From: a virus
Strand: one strand, 5' to 3'
IMG/VR virus record: IMGVR_UViG_3300043775_000677
Coordinates: 1-32,763 of that record
Length of the DNA: 32,763 nucleotides
Shown here piece after piece: positions 8,357 through 15,754 of the stretch (its first letter is position 1; every line of letters begins with the position of its first letter). The notes under the pieces are model-generated. The model had not been told where the DNA came from and did not search any database. It saw only the letters and a program-made list of their open reading frames with translations. A program made the position numbers and the translations under genes.

Positions 8357-8860
8357 ATGGCTTGCGCATTAACTCAGAACTATACCCTTGACTGCAAAGA
8401 TTCTATCGGTGGTTTGAAGGCAGTATGGTTTGCAGCCGTAGAAGATATTGAATCATGGACAGGTACTGCCGGAACTTACACCGGTGTGACTATGGATTCA
8501 GGCAAGTATTTCTGGAAGTATGACCTAGTAAAGGAATCTTCCAACTTTGCTGAAGCCGTAAATACCAACGTTCAGAATGGTACTGTATTCTACGCTCAGA
8601 CCTTGGAGATCATCCTAAATAAATTGCAAGTAAATACTCGTAACGAGATCCTTCTACTTGCTAAAAATAGACTAGTTGCTTTAGTTCTTGACAATAACGG
8701 AAAGACTTGGGTACTAGGTGAAGTGAATGGACTTGATTTGACCGGTGGCGGTTCAGGATCAGGTACTGCATTTGGTGATCGAAATGGCTACACCTTGACA
8801 TTCACAGGAAACGAGAAAGAACTTGCTGCCCTATTTACTGGCACTCCTCCTGTAGATTAA
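8357..8860 (+). CDS. Major structural protein, probably tail tube or capsid decoration
   Basis: 167 residues, starting MACALTQNYTLDCKDSIGG, with core YFWKYDLVKESSNFAEAV, LEIILNKLQVNTRNEILLL and a C-terminal DRNGYTLTFTGNEKELA. I recognise the pattern as a widespread structural protein of Bacteroidota phages located just after the capsid gene. Its own strong terminator (8885-8915) and its isolation between two terminators suggest a high-copy virion component. The beta-rich sequence and size fit a tail tube protein, but a decoration protein or a phage Ig-like protein cannot be excluded. Confidence 0.65.
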   Translation: MACALTQNYTLDCKDSIGGLKAVWFAAVEDIESWTGTAGTYTGVTMDSGKYFWKYDLVKESSNFAEAVNTNVQNGTVFYAQTLEIILNKLQVNTRNEILLLAKNRLVALVLDNNGKTWVLGEVNGLDLTGGGSGSGTAFGDRNGYTLTFTGNEKELAALFTGTPPVD

Positions 8861-8884
8861 TATTTGGTTTGTTGTTTAGATGTG

Positions 8885-8915
8885 AAAGCGCCTCCATTTT
8901 GGGGGCGTTTTTTTT
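8885..8915 (+). terminator. Strong intrinsic terminator
   Basis: AAAGCGCCTCC (8885-8895) pairs with GGGGGCGTTTT (8901-8911) around ATTTT, an 11-bp stem with two G-T pairs, and runs into a T tract to 8915. It ends the transcript of the structural gene at 8357-8860. Confidence 0.88.
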
Positions 8916-8949
8916 GTGTACACAATTCTAGTTTTTTCTATTTATAGGT

Positions 8950-9312
8950 ATGGTAATAATTGAGAAGGGTGCAAATAGCGTGATCTATATAGCCCTATTT
9001 GATAAACGAGAAACGAGCAGCAATTCCTACACCTTTTTATTTCAGCATGAAGTAACAAAGGAGGAAGTGACTTTAAACCTAACCGATGTGAGTGATTTCA
9101 AAGATAGATACTCAGAATTCGCAATCAGCGAAGCATCCTTTACAAGTAGCACAGTAGGCTTTTGGCGTTACTATGTTACCCAAACGGGAAGCGGTGCGGA
9201 TGTTATTGCTACCGGTAAAATGGAGTTAACTGCACCTAATCTTTCTACTACAGGAGTGGTAAGATACAACGGCTATAATGGTACTTATAAGACCTATACA
9301 ACAAGCGCATGA
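8950..9312 (+). CDS. Virion-associated protein of unknown function
   Basis: 120 residues, beta-rich: VIIEKGANSVIYIALFDKR, FLFQHEVTKEEVTLNLTDV, GFWRYYVTQTG, and a Tyr/Thr-rich C-terminus (VRYNGYNGTYKTYTTSA). The alternating pattern resembles a small head-tail or decoration protein. It starts 35 bases after a terminator, with the palindrome GTGTACAC (8916-8923) and an AT-rich stretch between, so a promoter could lie there, though I see no clear -7 box. Its stop overlaps the ATG of the portal gene (ATGA), which ties it to head assembly. Confidence 0.6.
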   Translation: MVIIEKGANSVIYIALFDKRETSSNSYTFLFQHEVTKEEVTLNLTDVSDFKDRYSEFAISEASFTSSTVGFWRYYVTQTGSGADVIATGKMELTAPNLSTTGVVRYNGYNGTYKTYTTSA

Positions 9313-11318
9313 TAAAATTATTCAAGTTTGACCAAGTGCCTCTGCCCGTTTACAAAGAAGTAAAAGGGAAAGAATACGTTTACTACGGGGAAAAGAATGA
9401 CTACCCTAACTACCTTCTAAGGATCTACAACAATAGCGCAAAGAATAACGCTATTATAACAGGCAAGGTAGACTACATCTGTGGCAACGGATGGACTGTC
9501 AAGGCAGAGGATGAAATGCAGAAGGCGAAGGCATTCGGCTTGATTGATCGAATCAACACCAAGGAAGAAAGCCTTAATGAGTTGACTAAAAAACTTGTTA
9601 CCGATTTATCTATTTTTGGAGGGTACTACCTACAGGTAATCTGGACAAAAGGCACGGGTGAGATTGCAGAACTTTACCATGTTGACTACTACAAGGTTAG
9701 AACGAACCTAGACAATAGTGAGTTTTATGTTTCAGACAATTGGATTAAGAACGATAACGTCAATCCAAGACCTGATTTTGAGACCTACCCTGCATTCGAT
9801 CCTAATAACACCACAGGCACACAGATCCTGTACTTTAAGGAATACAGAGCAGGGGCAAATACCTACTCGCTACCTGATTACAGAGGGGCTATTTCCTACA
9901 TTGAACTAGATATTTCAATCGGGGAATACCACCTGAACACCATAAACAATGGTATGTTCTCAAGCAAGTTAATCAACTTGAATGGAGGTAAGGTAAGCCA
10001 GGAGGAAGAGGATAGAATCGAAAGACAATTCAAGGATAAATTCTCAGGATCAAAGAACGCAGGTAAATTCATGCTTGCTTTCAATGATTCAAAAGAAAAC
10101 GAGCCTTCAATAGTAGACCTATCGGGTACTGAATTAGACAAGCATTTCGACCTTTTAAATAAGACTGTACAGCAGGAGATTTTTACCGGTCATAAGGTGA
10201 CTAGCCCTATGCTTTTCGGAGTAAAAACAGAAGGGCAACTAGGAGGAAGAGCAGAACTTAGAGAGGCATCTGAACTATTCCAGAATACCTATGTAAACGC
10301 AAAGCAGCAAAGCCTTGAAGAGGTGGTGAATTACCTTCTGAAGTTTAATGACATAGTAGCCGAACTTGAGATTAAGAAAACTGAGCCGATTGCTTTCCAA
10401 TTTAGCGAGCAGATTATTTCTACTAACATGACTCAGGACGAGATCCGTGAAAAGTTGGGACTTGCTCCAATCGAGAAGAAAGAAAGCCAAGGATCACAGG
10501 ATATCATCAACTCTTTGAATAGCCTTTCCCCATTGATTGCTACCAAGGTAGTTGAGAGCATGGATGTAAATGAATTGCGTCAATTGATTGGCCTACCTGT
10601 AAGGACTGATATTACTACTCCAGAACAAATTGCTACAGAACCTGCTGCTGCTTTCTCTGATCACCTCCACCTTGAGTGCAGTATCTCAGAACACGATGCA
10701 GACATCCTTAAAAAGTTTGAAGGCAAAGGGGTTTCAAAGGACAAATTCAAGGTAATTGAAAGTTCAAAGATGCACTTCTCAAGCATGGAAGACTTCATCA
10801 AGCAGGATCTATTTGCTGAGTATCAATTGAATGAAGTGCAAAAGAAGATCATTAACCAAATCAAAAGAAATGATGCGGTGACTATCCCACAAATAGCGAA
10901 GGCTGTAGGGATTGATGAGGCATCCGTGATATCAAGAATCAATACCTTGATAGATGACCAGGTGCTAGTAGAAAAGATCTCAAGAGAAGGCTTGATTACT
11001 AGATCGGTAACCCGTACAGGAGAAGCGGCTATCAAAAGACTTGAGCCTGTAACTTCCTTTAAGGTGCTTTATTCATACGAGTTAAGACCTAACATTCCAG
11101 ACCTAAAAGAAGGGTCTCAATCAAGACCTTTGTGTGCAGAATTAATCAAAAGAAATTTATTCTTTACAAGGGAAGAAATTCAAAACTTATCCAATCAGTT
11201 AGGCTATTCGGTATTTCAACTTTGTGGTGGATGGTATACAAGACCTGGCACAAACATAAGAACACCTTATTGCCGTCATGAGTGGAAAAGAAATGTAGTA
11301 GTAGAAAAGACATCATAA
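9309..11318 (+). CDS. Portal protein fused to winged-helix and minor-head-like C-terminal segments
   Basis: 669 residues, long for a portal. Residues ~1-440 form the portal: YYGEKNDYPNYLLRIYNNSA, KVDYICGNGW, GGYYLQVIW, a clip/stem region around 200-260, and TGHKVTSPMLFGVKTEGQLG at ~293-312, typical of Bacteroidota phage portals. Residues ~505-560 (YQLNEVQKKIINQIKRND, VTIPQIAKAVGIDEASV, VLVEKISREGLI) read as a winged-helix DNA-binding unit with a recognition helix and wing. Residues ~580-660 contain SRPLCAELI, FTREEIQNLS, GGWYTRPGTN and PYCRHEW, reminiscent of the C-terminal part of Mu gpF-like minor head proteins; C609, C655 and H657 are possible metal ligands. The frame is open throughout, so this is a true fusion in this sequence. 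It overlaps both neighbours by a few bases. Confidence 0.85.
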   Translation: MIKLFKFDQVPLPVYKEVKGKEYVYYGEKNDYPNYLLRIYNNSAKNNAIITGKVDYICGNGWTVKAEDEMQKAKAFGLIDRINTKEESLNELTKKLVTDLSIFGGYYLQVIWTKGTGEIAELYHVDYYKVRTNLDNSEFYVSDNWIKNDNVNPRPDFETYPAFDPNNTTGTQILYFKEYRAGANTYSLPDYRGAISYIELDISIGEYHLNTINNGMFSSKLINLNGGKVSQEEEDRIERQFKDKFSGSKNAGKFMLAFNDSKENEPSIVDLSGTELDKHFDLLNKTVQQEIFTGHKVTSPMLFGVKTEGQLGGRAELREASELFQNTYVNAKQQSLEEVVNYLLKFNDIVAELEIKKTEPIAFQFSEQIISTNMTQDEIREKLGLAPIEKKESQGSQDIINSLNSLSPLIATKVVESMDVNELRQLIGLPVRTDITTPEQIATEPAAAFSDHLHLECSISEHDADILKKFEGKGVSKDKFKVIESSKMHFSSMEDFIKQDLFAEYQLNEVQKKIINQIKRNDAVTIPQIAKAVGIDEASVISRINTLIDDQVLVEKISREGLITRSVTRTGEAAIKRLEPVTSFKVLYSYELRPNIPDLKEGSQSRPLCAELIKRNLFFTREEIQNLSNQLGYSVFQLCGGWYTRPGTNIRTPYCRHEWKRNVVVEKTS

Positions 11319-11911
11319 TGAGCGCAAATGTTTTAATGATATCGGAACAATCCTTCAAGGATTTCACGGTAGCCTCCGCAAATATTGACCTGAAGAACGT
11401 CACTCAGGTGATTAAGATGACTCAGGATAGGTATATACATCCTATCTGCGGGACTGCGCTTTATGATAAGATACTCTCTTTGATCGTGGCAGGTACTATA
11501 GGTCAAGGAGGTAATGCAGTCTACAAGACCTTGCTAGATAGTTACCTAACAGATACCCTTTTCAACTATGTCCTAGGTGAATTGCCAATGGCTATGCAGT
11601 ACAAGTTTGTGAATAAAGGGGTAGTAAAAAGAAAGTCTGAGAATATCACAGAGCCTACATTCGCAGAACTTCAAAGCATTTCTCAGTACTACAAGGGATA
11701 TGCAGAATGGTACGCAGAAAGGGCTATCAATTACCTATGTGCTAACTCTGAGCAGTACCCTGAATACTTGAATCCTGGGTCTGATGTGACTACTATCCAA
11801 CCTGTGAGCAATCAGTACAAGGTGGCAATCAATCTAGGCCGTGGGGACTATGAAGATCACAGACCATACAGCGAAAGATACCAAGGCAATCGATACAAAA
11901 AACCATTCTAA
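11318..11911 (+). CDS. Head-tail connector-like protein (DUF6712-type candidate)
   Basis: About 197 residues from ATG 11318, which overlaps the portal stop (TAATG); an upstream in-frame start at 11282 would overlap the portal by 37 bases and is less likely. Features: MSANVLMISEQSFKDFTVAS, VTQVIKMTQDRYIHPICGTA, LLDSYLTDTLFNYVLGELPM, and a Tyr/Arg-rich basic C-terminus (RPYSERYQGNRYKKPF). The helical N-terminal part and its place right after the portal fit head-completion/adaptor proteins (gp6/gp15 group). The assignment rests mostly on gene order. Confidence 0.65.
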   Translation: MSANVLMISEQSFKDFTVASANIDLKNVTQVIKMTQDRYIHPICGTALYDKILSLIVAGTIGQGGNAVYKTLLDSYLTDTLFNYVLGELPMAMQYKFVNKGVVKRKSENITEPTFAELQSISQYYKGYAEWYAERAINYLCANSEQYPEYLNPGSDVTTIQPVSNQYKVAINLGRGDYEDHRPYSERYQGNRYKKPF

Positions 11912-11913
11912 AA

Positions 11914-12045
11914 ATGGCTTATTCTAAAAACGAAAAAAAGTTAAAAGAATTTCTAAGCAAGCAGCATGACATTAGTAGACCTAGTCAAAAAGTTAAAAGC
12001 AATCCAAGAAGCGCACCCAATGATCCGAACCTTCGGAGAGGGTGA
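11914..12045 (+). CDS. Possible 43-residue basic microprotein (doubtful)
   Basis: An open frame MAYSKNEKKLKEFLSKQHDI fills the 54-bp gap after the connector gene, then continues in another frame over the first 80 bases of the next gene and ends at 12045. The first 20 residues look protein-like (charged helix). The overlapping part (SRPSQKVKSNPRSAPNDPN) looks like a shadow of the next gene. Either a small overlapping gene or no gene at all. Confidence 0.25.
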   Translation: MAYSKNEKKLKEFLSKQHDISRPSQKVKSNPRSAPNDPNLRRG

Positions 12046-12403
12046 CATCTATGACTATGTAGATAATGGCGGAGAGATTCAGTACCCTGTTCTTTGGACT
12101 GTGGTACGGCCTGCAATCTATAATTCTACTACTCTACGCTATGACCTAGTCCTTCTCTTTGCTGATCTATTGACTGAAGACAAGAGCAATAGGCTACAGA
12201 TTCAAAGTGACCAGATGCTTGTGGCTTTGGATGTCCTAGCAAAATTAAAACTTGATAATGACTACACCTTTAATACTGCTCCTAACTCGACTCTGGAATT
12301 TTTCCAAGAGCGCTTTGATGACTTTACAGCCGGTGTATCAATCTCTGTACAGGTTACTGCTCCTATGCCTTTAGACCTTTGTTCCATCCCTACCGAATCA
12401 TAA
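11966..12403 (+). CDS. Head-tail joining / neck protein candidate
   Basis: 145 residues. MTLVDLVKKLKAIQEAHPMI begins a helical segment, followed by beta strands typical of tail terminator or neck proteins (YPVLWTVVRPAIYN, LRYDLVLLFADLLTED, AGVSISVQVTAPMPLDLCSI). The paired VRPA and VQVTAP strands resemble tail-completion proteins that cap the tail at the head interface. It follows portal and connector genes and precedes the lysis region, the expected position. No definitive motif. Confidence 0.6.
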   Translation: MTLVDLVKKLKAIQEAHPMIRTFGEGDIYDYVDNGGEIQYPVLWTVVRPAIYNSTTLRYDLVLLFADLLTEDKSNRLQIQSDQMLVALDVLAKLKLDNDYTFNTAPNSTLEFFQERFDDFTAGVSISVQVTAPMPLDLCSIPTES

Positions 12404-12404
12404 A

Positions 12405-12608
12405 ATGAATATCTTGCAGAAAGATGAAATAGGAGTACCCTCCACATTAGTAGCAGTACTTGCGAATGTTTTCCAAGCCATAGGAATAGACTTCTTGAAT
12501 GTGGTTTTGACTATGATCATTTCGCTTCTATCTATAGTGTGGCTAGTGTATAAAATCAAAAACGAAAAAGCAATCTTTGACAGCAGGAAAGATGAAGAAG
12601 GGAAGTAG
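12405..12608 (+). CDS. Small membrane protein, holin candidate
   Basis: 67 residues with one strong membrane segment (about residues 30-50, FLNVVLTMIISLLSIVWLVY) after a weaker hydrophobic N-terminal segment (15-28), and a charged C-terminus (KNEKAIFDSRKDEEGK). Small size, charged tail and position just upstream of the amidase fit a holin. Another membrane protein on the other side of the amidase (13133) is an equally good candidate. Confidence 0.55.
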   Translation: MNILQKDEIGVPSTLVAVLANVFQAIGIDFLNVVLTMIISLLSIVWLVYKIKNEKAIFDSRKDEEGK

Positions 12609-12714
12609 TGCGCAGGTTAAAGTGACCTTTGGAAAAAGGAGAAACGGAAAGGCAAAGAAGGCCTATAGTAAGGCATTGAATAAACCTAAAAAATACAGAG
12701 GTCAGGGAAGATGA
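12592..12714 (+). CDS. 40-residue highly basic protein
   Basis: Starts at an ATG inside the end of the preceding gene (out of frame, 17-base overlap) and ends in ATGA overlapping the amidase start. Sequence: MKKGSSAQVKVTFGKRRNGK, ending KPKKYRGQGR; about a third of residues are Lys or Arg. I recall similar small basic KVxFGKRRxGKAKK proteins ending YRGQGR in Bacteroidota phages near lysis genes, so it is probably a real conserved gene. It might bind nucleic acid or a membrane surface; function unknown. Confidence 0.65.
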   Translation: MKKGSSAQVKVTFGKRRNGKAKKAYSKALNKPKKYRGQGR

Positions 12715-13136
12715 AAAGGCCTATTAAATATATTGCAATCCATTGCACGGCTTCCCAACCTACTGCTACCGTGGCAGCCATTCAAAGGCATTGGAAAGAT
12801 ACGCTAGGATGGAAGTCCCCAGGCTATCATTTGCTGATTGAGGCTAATGGCACTATTCATAGGCTCATGGATTTTAACGGAATAGCCAACGGGGTAAGGG
12901 GTTTCAATAAAGAATCAATTCACATTTCTTATATAGGTGGAATCACCAAGGAAGGAAAGCCTGTAGATAACAGAACCGATGCGCAGAAAAAAGCAATTTT
13001 GCTGTGCATAAAAGAGGTGATTGAATGGAGTGACAACAAGTGCTTGATCATCCAAGGTCATAGAGATTTTCCAAACGCAAATAAAGCCTGCCCTTGCTTT
13101 GATGCGAAGGCAGAATACAGAGGGATAGTACAATGA
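12711..13136 (+). CDS. N-acetylmuramoyl-L-alanine amidase (endolysin, T7 lysozyme type)
   Basis: 141 residues, an Amidase_2 family zinc amidase that cuts the MurNAc-L-Ala bond of peptidoglycan. Zinc ligands by alignment in my memory to T7 lysozyme are H11 (AIHCTAS), H117 (IIQGHRDF) and C127 (KACPCFDA), with K125 matching the catalytic Lys. GYHLLIEANGTIHRL (38-52) is the family's central strand pair. There is no signal peptide, so export needs a holin; two small membrane proteins flank the gene. The length is that of a single catalytic domain without a cell-wall binding domain. Confidence 0.92.
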   Translation: MKRPIKYIAIHCTASQPTATVAAIQRHWKDTLGWKSPGYHLLIEANGTIHRLMDFNGIANGVRGFNKESIHISYIGGITKEGKPVDNRTDAQKKAILLCIKEVIEWSDNKCLIIQGHRDFPNANKACPCFDAKAEYRGIVQ

Positions 13137-13321
13137 AATTGAAGAACCTAAAAGCATGGAAGACTACAGCCCTAGGAATTATTCTAATTCTTGCTAGTAT
13201 CTTGAGTGTCTTTGTGAAAAGTGTATCTTGGTCTGATGCTTCCTTCGGGATAGGTATCGGCCTAGTTTTAATCTTCAGCCCTGATACCATTTTAAGCAGG
13301 TTTGAAAAGTTCGTAAAGTAA
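13133..13321 (+). CDS. Two-segment small membrane protein, holin candidate
   Basis: 62 residues with two membrane segments (about 11-28, TTALGIILILASILSVFV; and 36-52, ASFGIGIGLVLIFSPDT), a Lys-rich N-terminus (MKLKNLKAWK) and a basic C-terminus. Its start overlaps the amidase stop (ATGA). Size, topology and coupling to the endolysin make it the better holin candidate of the two in this region. A holin/antiholin pair with the protein at 12405 is possible. Confidence 0.6.
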   Translation: MKLKNLKAWKTTALGIILILASILSVFVKSVSWSDASFGIGIGLVLIFSPDTILSRFEKFVK

Positions 13322-13342
13322 CTGAAACCAAATATTCCCTAA

Positions 13343-14224
13343 ATGGAATTAAATAAAATAGCACGCAATGTGCATTCTCTTTCACTAAGCAAAGAGGAAA
13401 ACAGAGTAGCCCTTCTTTCGGATCTTCATTGGGATAATCCAAAGTGCGACAGGGATATGCTCAAAAGACATCTTGACTACTGCCTTGAAAATCAAATTCC
13501 TGTTTTTATCAATGGGGATTTTTTCTGCTTAATGCAGGGCAAGGGAGATCGAAGAGGTAATAAAAGCGACATCCTTCCTGAGCATAACAATGCAAAGTAC
13601 TTGGATAGCATAGTTGAAACGGCAGTAGAGTGGTGGTCACCTTATGCTTCCATTTTGACTGTGATAGGTTACGGGAATCATGAGACTGCCATCATCAAAT
13701 ATCAGGAGACCGATATCCTTCAGAGATTTGTAGACCTATTCAACTACAAGAATCAAAGCAATGTCTACACCGGTGGATATGGCGGATGGATAGTTCTGAA
13801 ATACGAGATGAAAACTAATACTTTCATGACTAAAAATCTGAAGTATTTTCACGGATCAGGTGGAGGTGGAATTGTTACCAAGGGCGCTATCAACTTGACA
13901 AGAGCCTTGGAGACCTATGAGAATATGGATGTCTTTGTGATGGGTCACATTCACGAGAATGCTAGTAGAAATGATGTAAGGGACTGCCTCCACTACAATC
14001 AAGGGAAGAGGGTATACGAATTACAGCAGAAGCAGATTCACCTTGCTATCACGGGGTCTTACAAAGAAGAGTACGGAGATGGTTCGCATGGATGGCATAT
14101 TGAGAGGGGCGCACCTGTTAAGCCTGTAGGAGGTAGGATATTAACCCTTCACGGCAGAAGATCAGTAAGGGATGGTTCAGAGAATTATGAAATATTGGTA
14201 GACTCCCATAAGTTTCCGCTATGA
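13343..14224 (+). CDS. Calcineurin-like metallophosphoesterase
   Basis: 293 residues with the complete metallophosphoesterase signature: D27-L-H29 (LLSDLHWD), G-D59 (FINGDFF), G-N112-H113-E (YGNHETA), H170 (YFHGSGG) and G-H202-I-H204 (MGHIHE). These residues bind two metal ions and hydrolyse phosphomono- or diesters. The substrate is unknown; phage members are suggested to act on nucleic acids or nucleotides. The cluster SGGGGIVTKGA (172-182) after H170 and the C-terminal region (AITGSYKEEYGDG) are typical of the phage subgroup. It lies between lysis genes and is coupled to the next gene (ATGA). Confidence 0.88.
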   Translation: MELNKIARNVHSLSLSKEENRVALLSDLHWDNPKCDRDMLKRHLDYCLENQIPVFINGDFFCLMQGKGDRRGNKSDILPEHNNAKYLDSIVETAVEWWSPYASILTVIGYGNHETAIIKYQETDILQRFVDLFNYKNQSNVYTGGYGGWIVLKYEMKTNTFMTKNLKYFHGSGGGGIVTKGAINLTRALETYENMDVFVMGHIHENASRNDVRDCLHYNQGKRVYELQQKQIHLAITGSYKEEYGDGSHGWHIERGAPVKPVGGRILTLHGRRSVRDGSENYEILVDSHKFPL

Positions 14225-14442
14225 AAGTAGAACTATCATTCAATCTACCTGAAGAAGAGGATGACTTCCGAGCAGCCATAAACGGGCAGAAGTTAAGATC
14301 TATCACTTATGACTTTGACCAATGGCTAAGAAACCAAATCAAGTACGAAGATCTCACAGATGAGGAATACCAAACCTTACAAAAGTGCAGAGATCAGTTT
14401 AGGGCTATGTTTTACGATGAAGACCTATTTATAACTCAATGA
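14221..14442 (+). CDS. 73-residue acidic protein of unknown function
   Basis: MKVELSFNLPEEEDDFRAAI, then QWLRNQIKYEDLTDEEYQTL. It resembles short acidic proteins commonly found next to phage metallophosphoesterase genes, but no function is known to me. Start and stop both overlap neighbours by 4 bases (ATGA), indicating a translationally coupled chain from 14221 to 14987. Confidence 0.65.
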   Translation: MKVELSFNLPEEEDDFRAAINGQKLRSITYDFDQWLRNQIKYEDLTDEEYQTLQKCRDQFRAMFYDEDLFITQ

Positions 14443-14987
14443 AAGAACTGCTAGACGATGAACGAATCAGGATTGCTACCATCTCTTTTTTGATAGGGGT
14501 AGTACTTGCTTTTGTGGTATACCCTAGACCTGAGCAGGAGACAGTCTACAAAACAGAAACGAAGGTAGAAACAGACACAATCTACTCTCATGTAGTGGAT
14601 ACTATTTACATCCCAAAAACTAGGATTAAAACTCAGGTTTTGAGGGATACAGTACTAAAAGAATATCAGCCTAAAATAAGCCTGTTTAAGACCTCTTTTC
14701 CTTCCGACTATGGAAGTACCCATGTAAGCGGTGAAGTCCTTGGAGAAGTCCTAAAAATGACTGCTACGAACGATTTTAAAATACCTGTAGTCACGAACAC
14801 AATAACCGAAACAAAAACAGAGACAATAATCAAGAAGCCGAAGGGGATTTATTTAGGTGCCGGAGTAAATTCTCTCTTGCAACCAAGCGCAAAAATTTCC
14901 TACCTTGATAACAAGTACCTGTTTTCGTATCAATTCGAACCACTACAGGGAGTGCATCAGGTAGGGGTATCTAAAAAAATATTTTAA
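14439..14987 (+). CDS. Membrane-anchored periplasmic protein, spanin-like candidate
   Basis: 182 residues. A single membrane segment at about 10-28 (IRIATISFLIGVVLAFVVYP) is followed by a Thr/Lys/Glu-rich extended region with repeated TDTIY and TETK motifs. The C-terminus has short amphipathic beta strands (KGIYLGAGVNSLL, AKISYLDNKYLFSYQFE, VHQVGVSKKIF) and ends in Phe, as outer-membrane beta proteins do. This layout, an inner-membrane anchor, periplasmic linker and outer-membrane-seeking end, fits a spanin that joins the two membranes at lysis. There is no lipobox cysteine, so a classic two-component spanin is unlikely; a one-protein spanin is possible. Role inferred from layout and proximity to the endolysin. 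Confidence 0.55.
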   Translation: MKELLDDERIRIATISFLIGVVLAFVVYPRPEQETVYKTETKVETDTIYSHVVDTIYIPKTRIKTQVLRDTVLKEYQPKISLFKTSFPSDYGSTHVSGEVLGEVLKMTATNDFKIPVVTNTITETKTETIIKKPKGIYLGAGVNSLLQPSAKISYLDNKYLFSYQFEPLQGVHQVGVSKKIF

Positions 14988-15233
14988 ATGTGGATTGAAA
15001 TCGAAGTCATGCTATCAGGCCAAACCATTGACTGGAAATCTCTAGGCTTGGAAGTTCAGCACGAATGGTCAAGGCGGATGGTAAGGATTGGGGACATCCA
15101 ATATGTTCAGGAGTTACTTCATGATATCCAGATCATCTACTTCTATGACAATACTTCCTGCTTGATCAAGGGCAGGTATCAAGATATTAGGACTGAAATT
15201 CTTCACCTAGATCAGGAAAGCGACCTGGACTAA
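14988..15233 (+). CDS. 81-residue protein of unknown function
   Basis: Begins at the base after the previous stop (MWIEIEVMLSGQTIDWKSLG), with a central EWSRRMVRIGDIQYVQEL and an acidic end (HLDQESDLD). Beta-alpha pattern, no membrane segment, no known motif. It is the last gene of the rightward late region; the convergent leftward cluster begins after 115 bp. Confidence 0.6.
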   Translation: MWIEIEVMLSGQTIDWKSLGLEVQHEWSRRMVRIGDIQYVQELLHDIQIIYFYDNTSCLIKGRYQDIRTEILHLDQESDLD

Positions 15234-15279
15234 TTCGGATTTTTTTCGAAAAAGTGCATGAATTTTTACTAAAAGTTAA

Positions 15280-15335
15280 TGCATTTTTATATGCCAAAAG
15301 ATATAATTTTTAAAGGATTTGGCAGATTATATGCA
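15280..15335. terminator. Bipartite inverted repeat between convergent transcription units
   Basis: TGCCAAA (15292-15298) and TTTGGCA (15318-15324) are perfect inverted repeats around a 19-nt AT-rich loop, flanked by a second pair, TGCAT (15280-15284) and ATGCA (15331-15335). The element lies between the last rightward late gene and the end of the leftward cluster, the place for a bidirectional terminator. The long AT-rich loop makes it weak; a protein-binding site is an alternative. The rest of 15234-15347 is AT-rich with no gene. Confidence 0.45.
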
Positions 15336-15347
15336 AATGAATATAGG

Positions 15348-15662
15348 CTAGTCCTCGTTTGCTATCCTATTTTTCAGCCTGTTTTCCCTGTTCCTTTTGT
15401 ACCTTTCCTCTTGCGTTTGAATCTTCAGCAGGACTAGATACCCTATCAAATCATTGATTACATCTTCGTCATCCTTTTCCAGGCTCCCGTTTTTTATTCG
15501 CTTTAGTTTGTCATCTATGCGGATAAGCAGACCTTCCCTAGGATCTAGTTTTGAGAATATGCCTATAGGCTCAAGGGCAGAGTTTCCATACTTGAGATTT
15601 TTAGAGACTAGCAGATCTGTTATCTCTGATAGGACTTTATATACTTTTTCGTGAAAGTTCAT
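15348..15662 (-). CDS. Nmad1/MazG-like all-alpha protein
   Basis: 104 residues. SKNLKYGNSALEPIGIFSK, EGLLIRIDDKLKRIKNGS and DEDVINDLIGYLVLLKI form a pattern I associate with the nucleotide-modification-associated domain 1 group, related in shape to all-alpha NTP pyrophosphohydrolases. The acidic positions (D59, D60 and DEDVIND 72-78) could bind a metal. Members are found in phages that make or handle modified nucleotides, so a role in clearing or controlling a nucleotide pool is possible. It is the last gene of the leftward cluster and its ATG overlaps the stop of the 31-residue membrane protein. Family call moderate, substrate unknown. Confidence 0.6.
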   Translation of the reverse strand: MNFHEKVYKVLSEITDLLVSKNLKYGNSALEPIGIFSKLDPREGLLIRIDDKLKRIKNGSLEKDDEDVINDLIGYLVLLKIQTQEERYKRNRENRLKNRIANED

Positions 15663-15754
15663 GGGATAAGGTATTCAAAGATGGCTATAACTATCAAGGC
15701 AAAGATAAGAGAAAATCCAACTACTTTAAAGAAGGATCTAGATCTCTGACTCAT
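15659..15754 (-). CDS. 31-residue membrane microprotein
   Basis: Reads MSQRSRSFFKVVGFSLIFAL and ends in FEYLIP: a basic N-terminus, one hydrophobic helix of about 18 residues and a short tail. The ATG lies 17 bases inside the end of the upstream leftward gene and the TGA overlaps the ATG of the next (ATGA), so both ends fit an operon of coupled genes. Probably an inner-membrane peptide with N-terminus inside; function unknown. Confidence 0.6.
   Translation of the reverse strand: MSQRSRSFFKVVGFSLIFALIVIAIFEYLIP

Noticed and set aside
15454-15654. Plus-strand frame of 66 codons over the Nmad1-like gene
   Set aside because: Antisense shadow with a Ser/Phe/Arg-biased composition; the minus-strand protein has recognisable family motifs.
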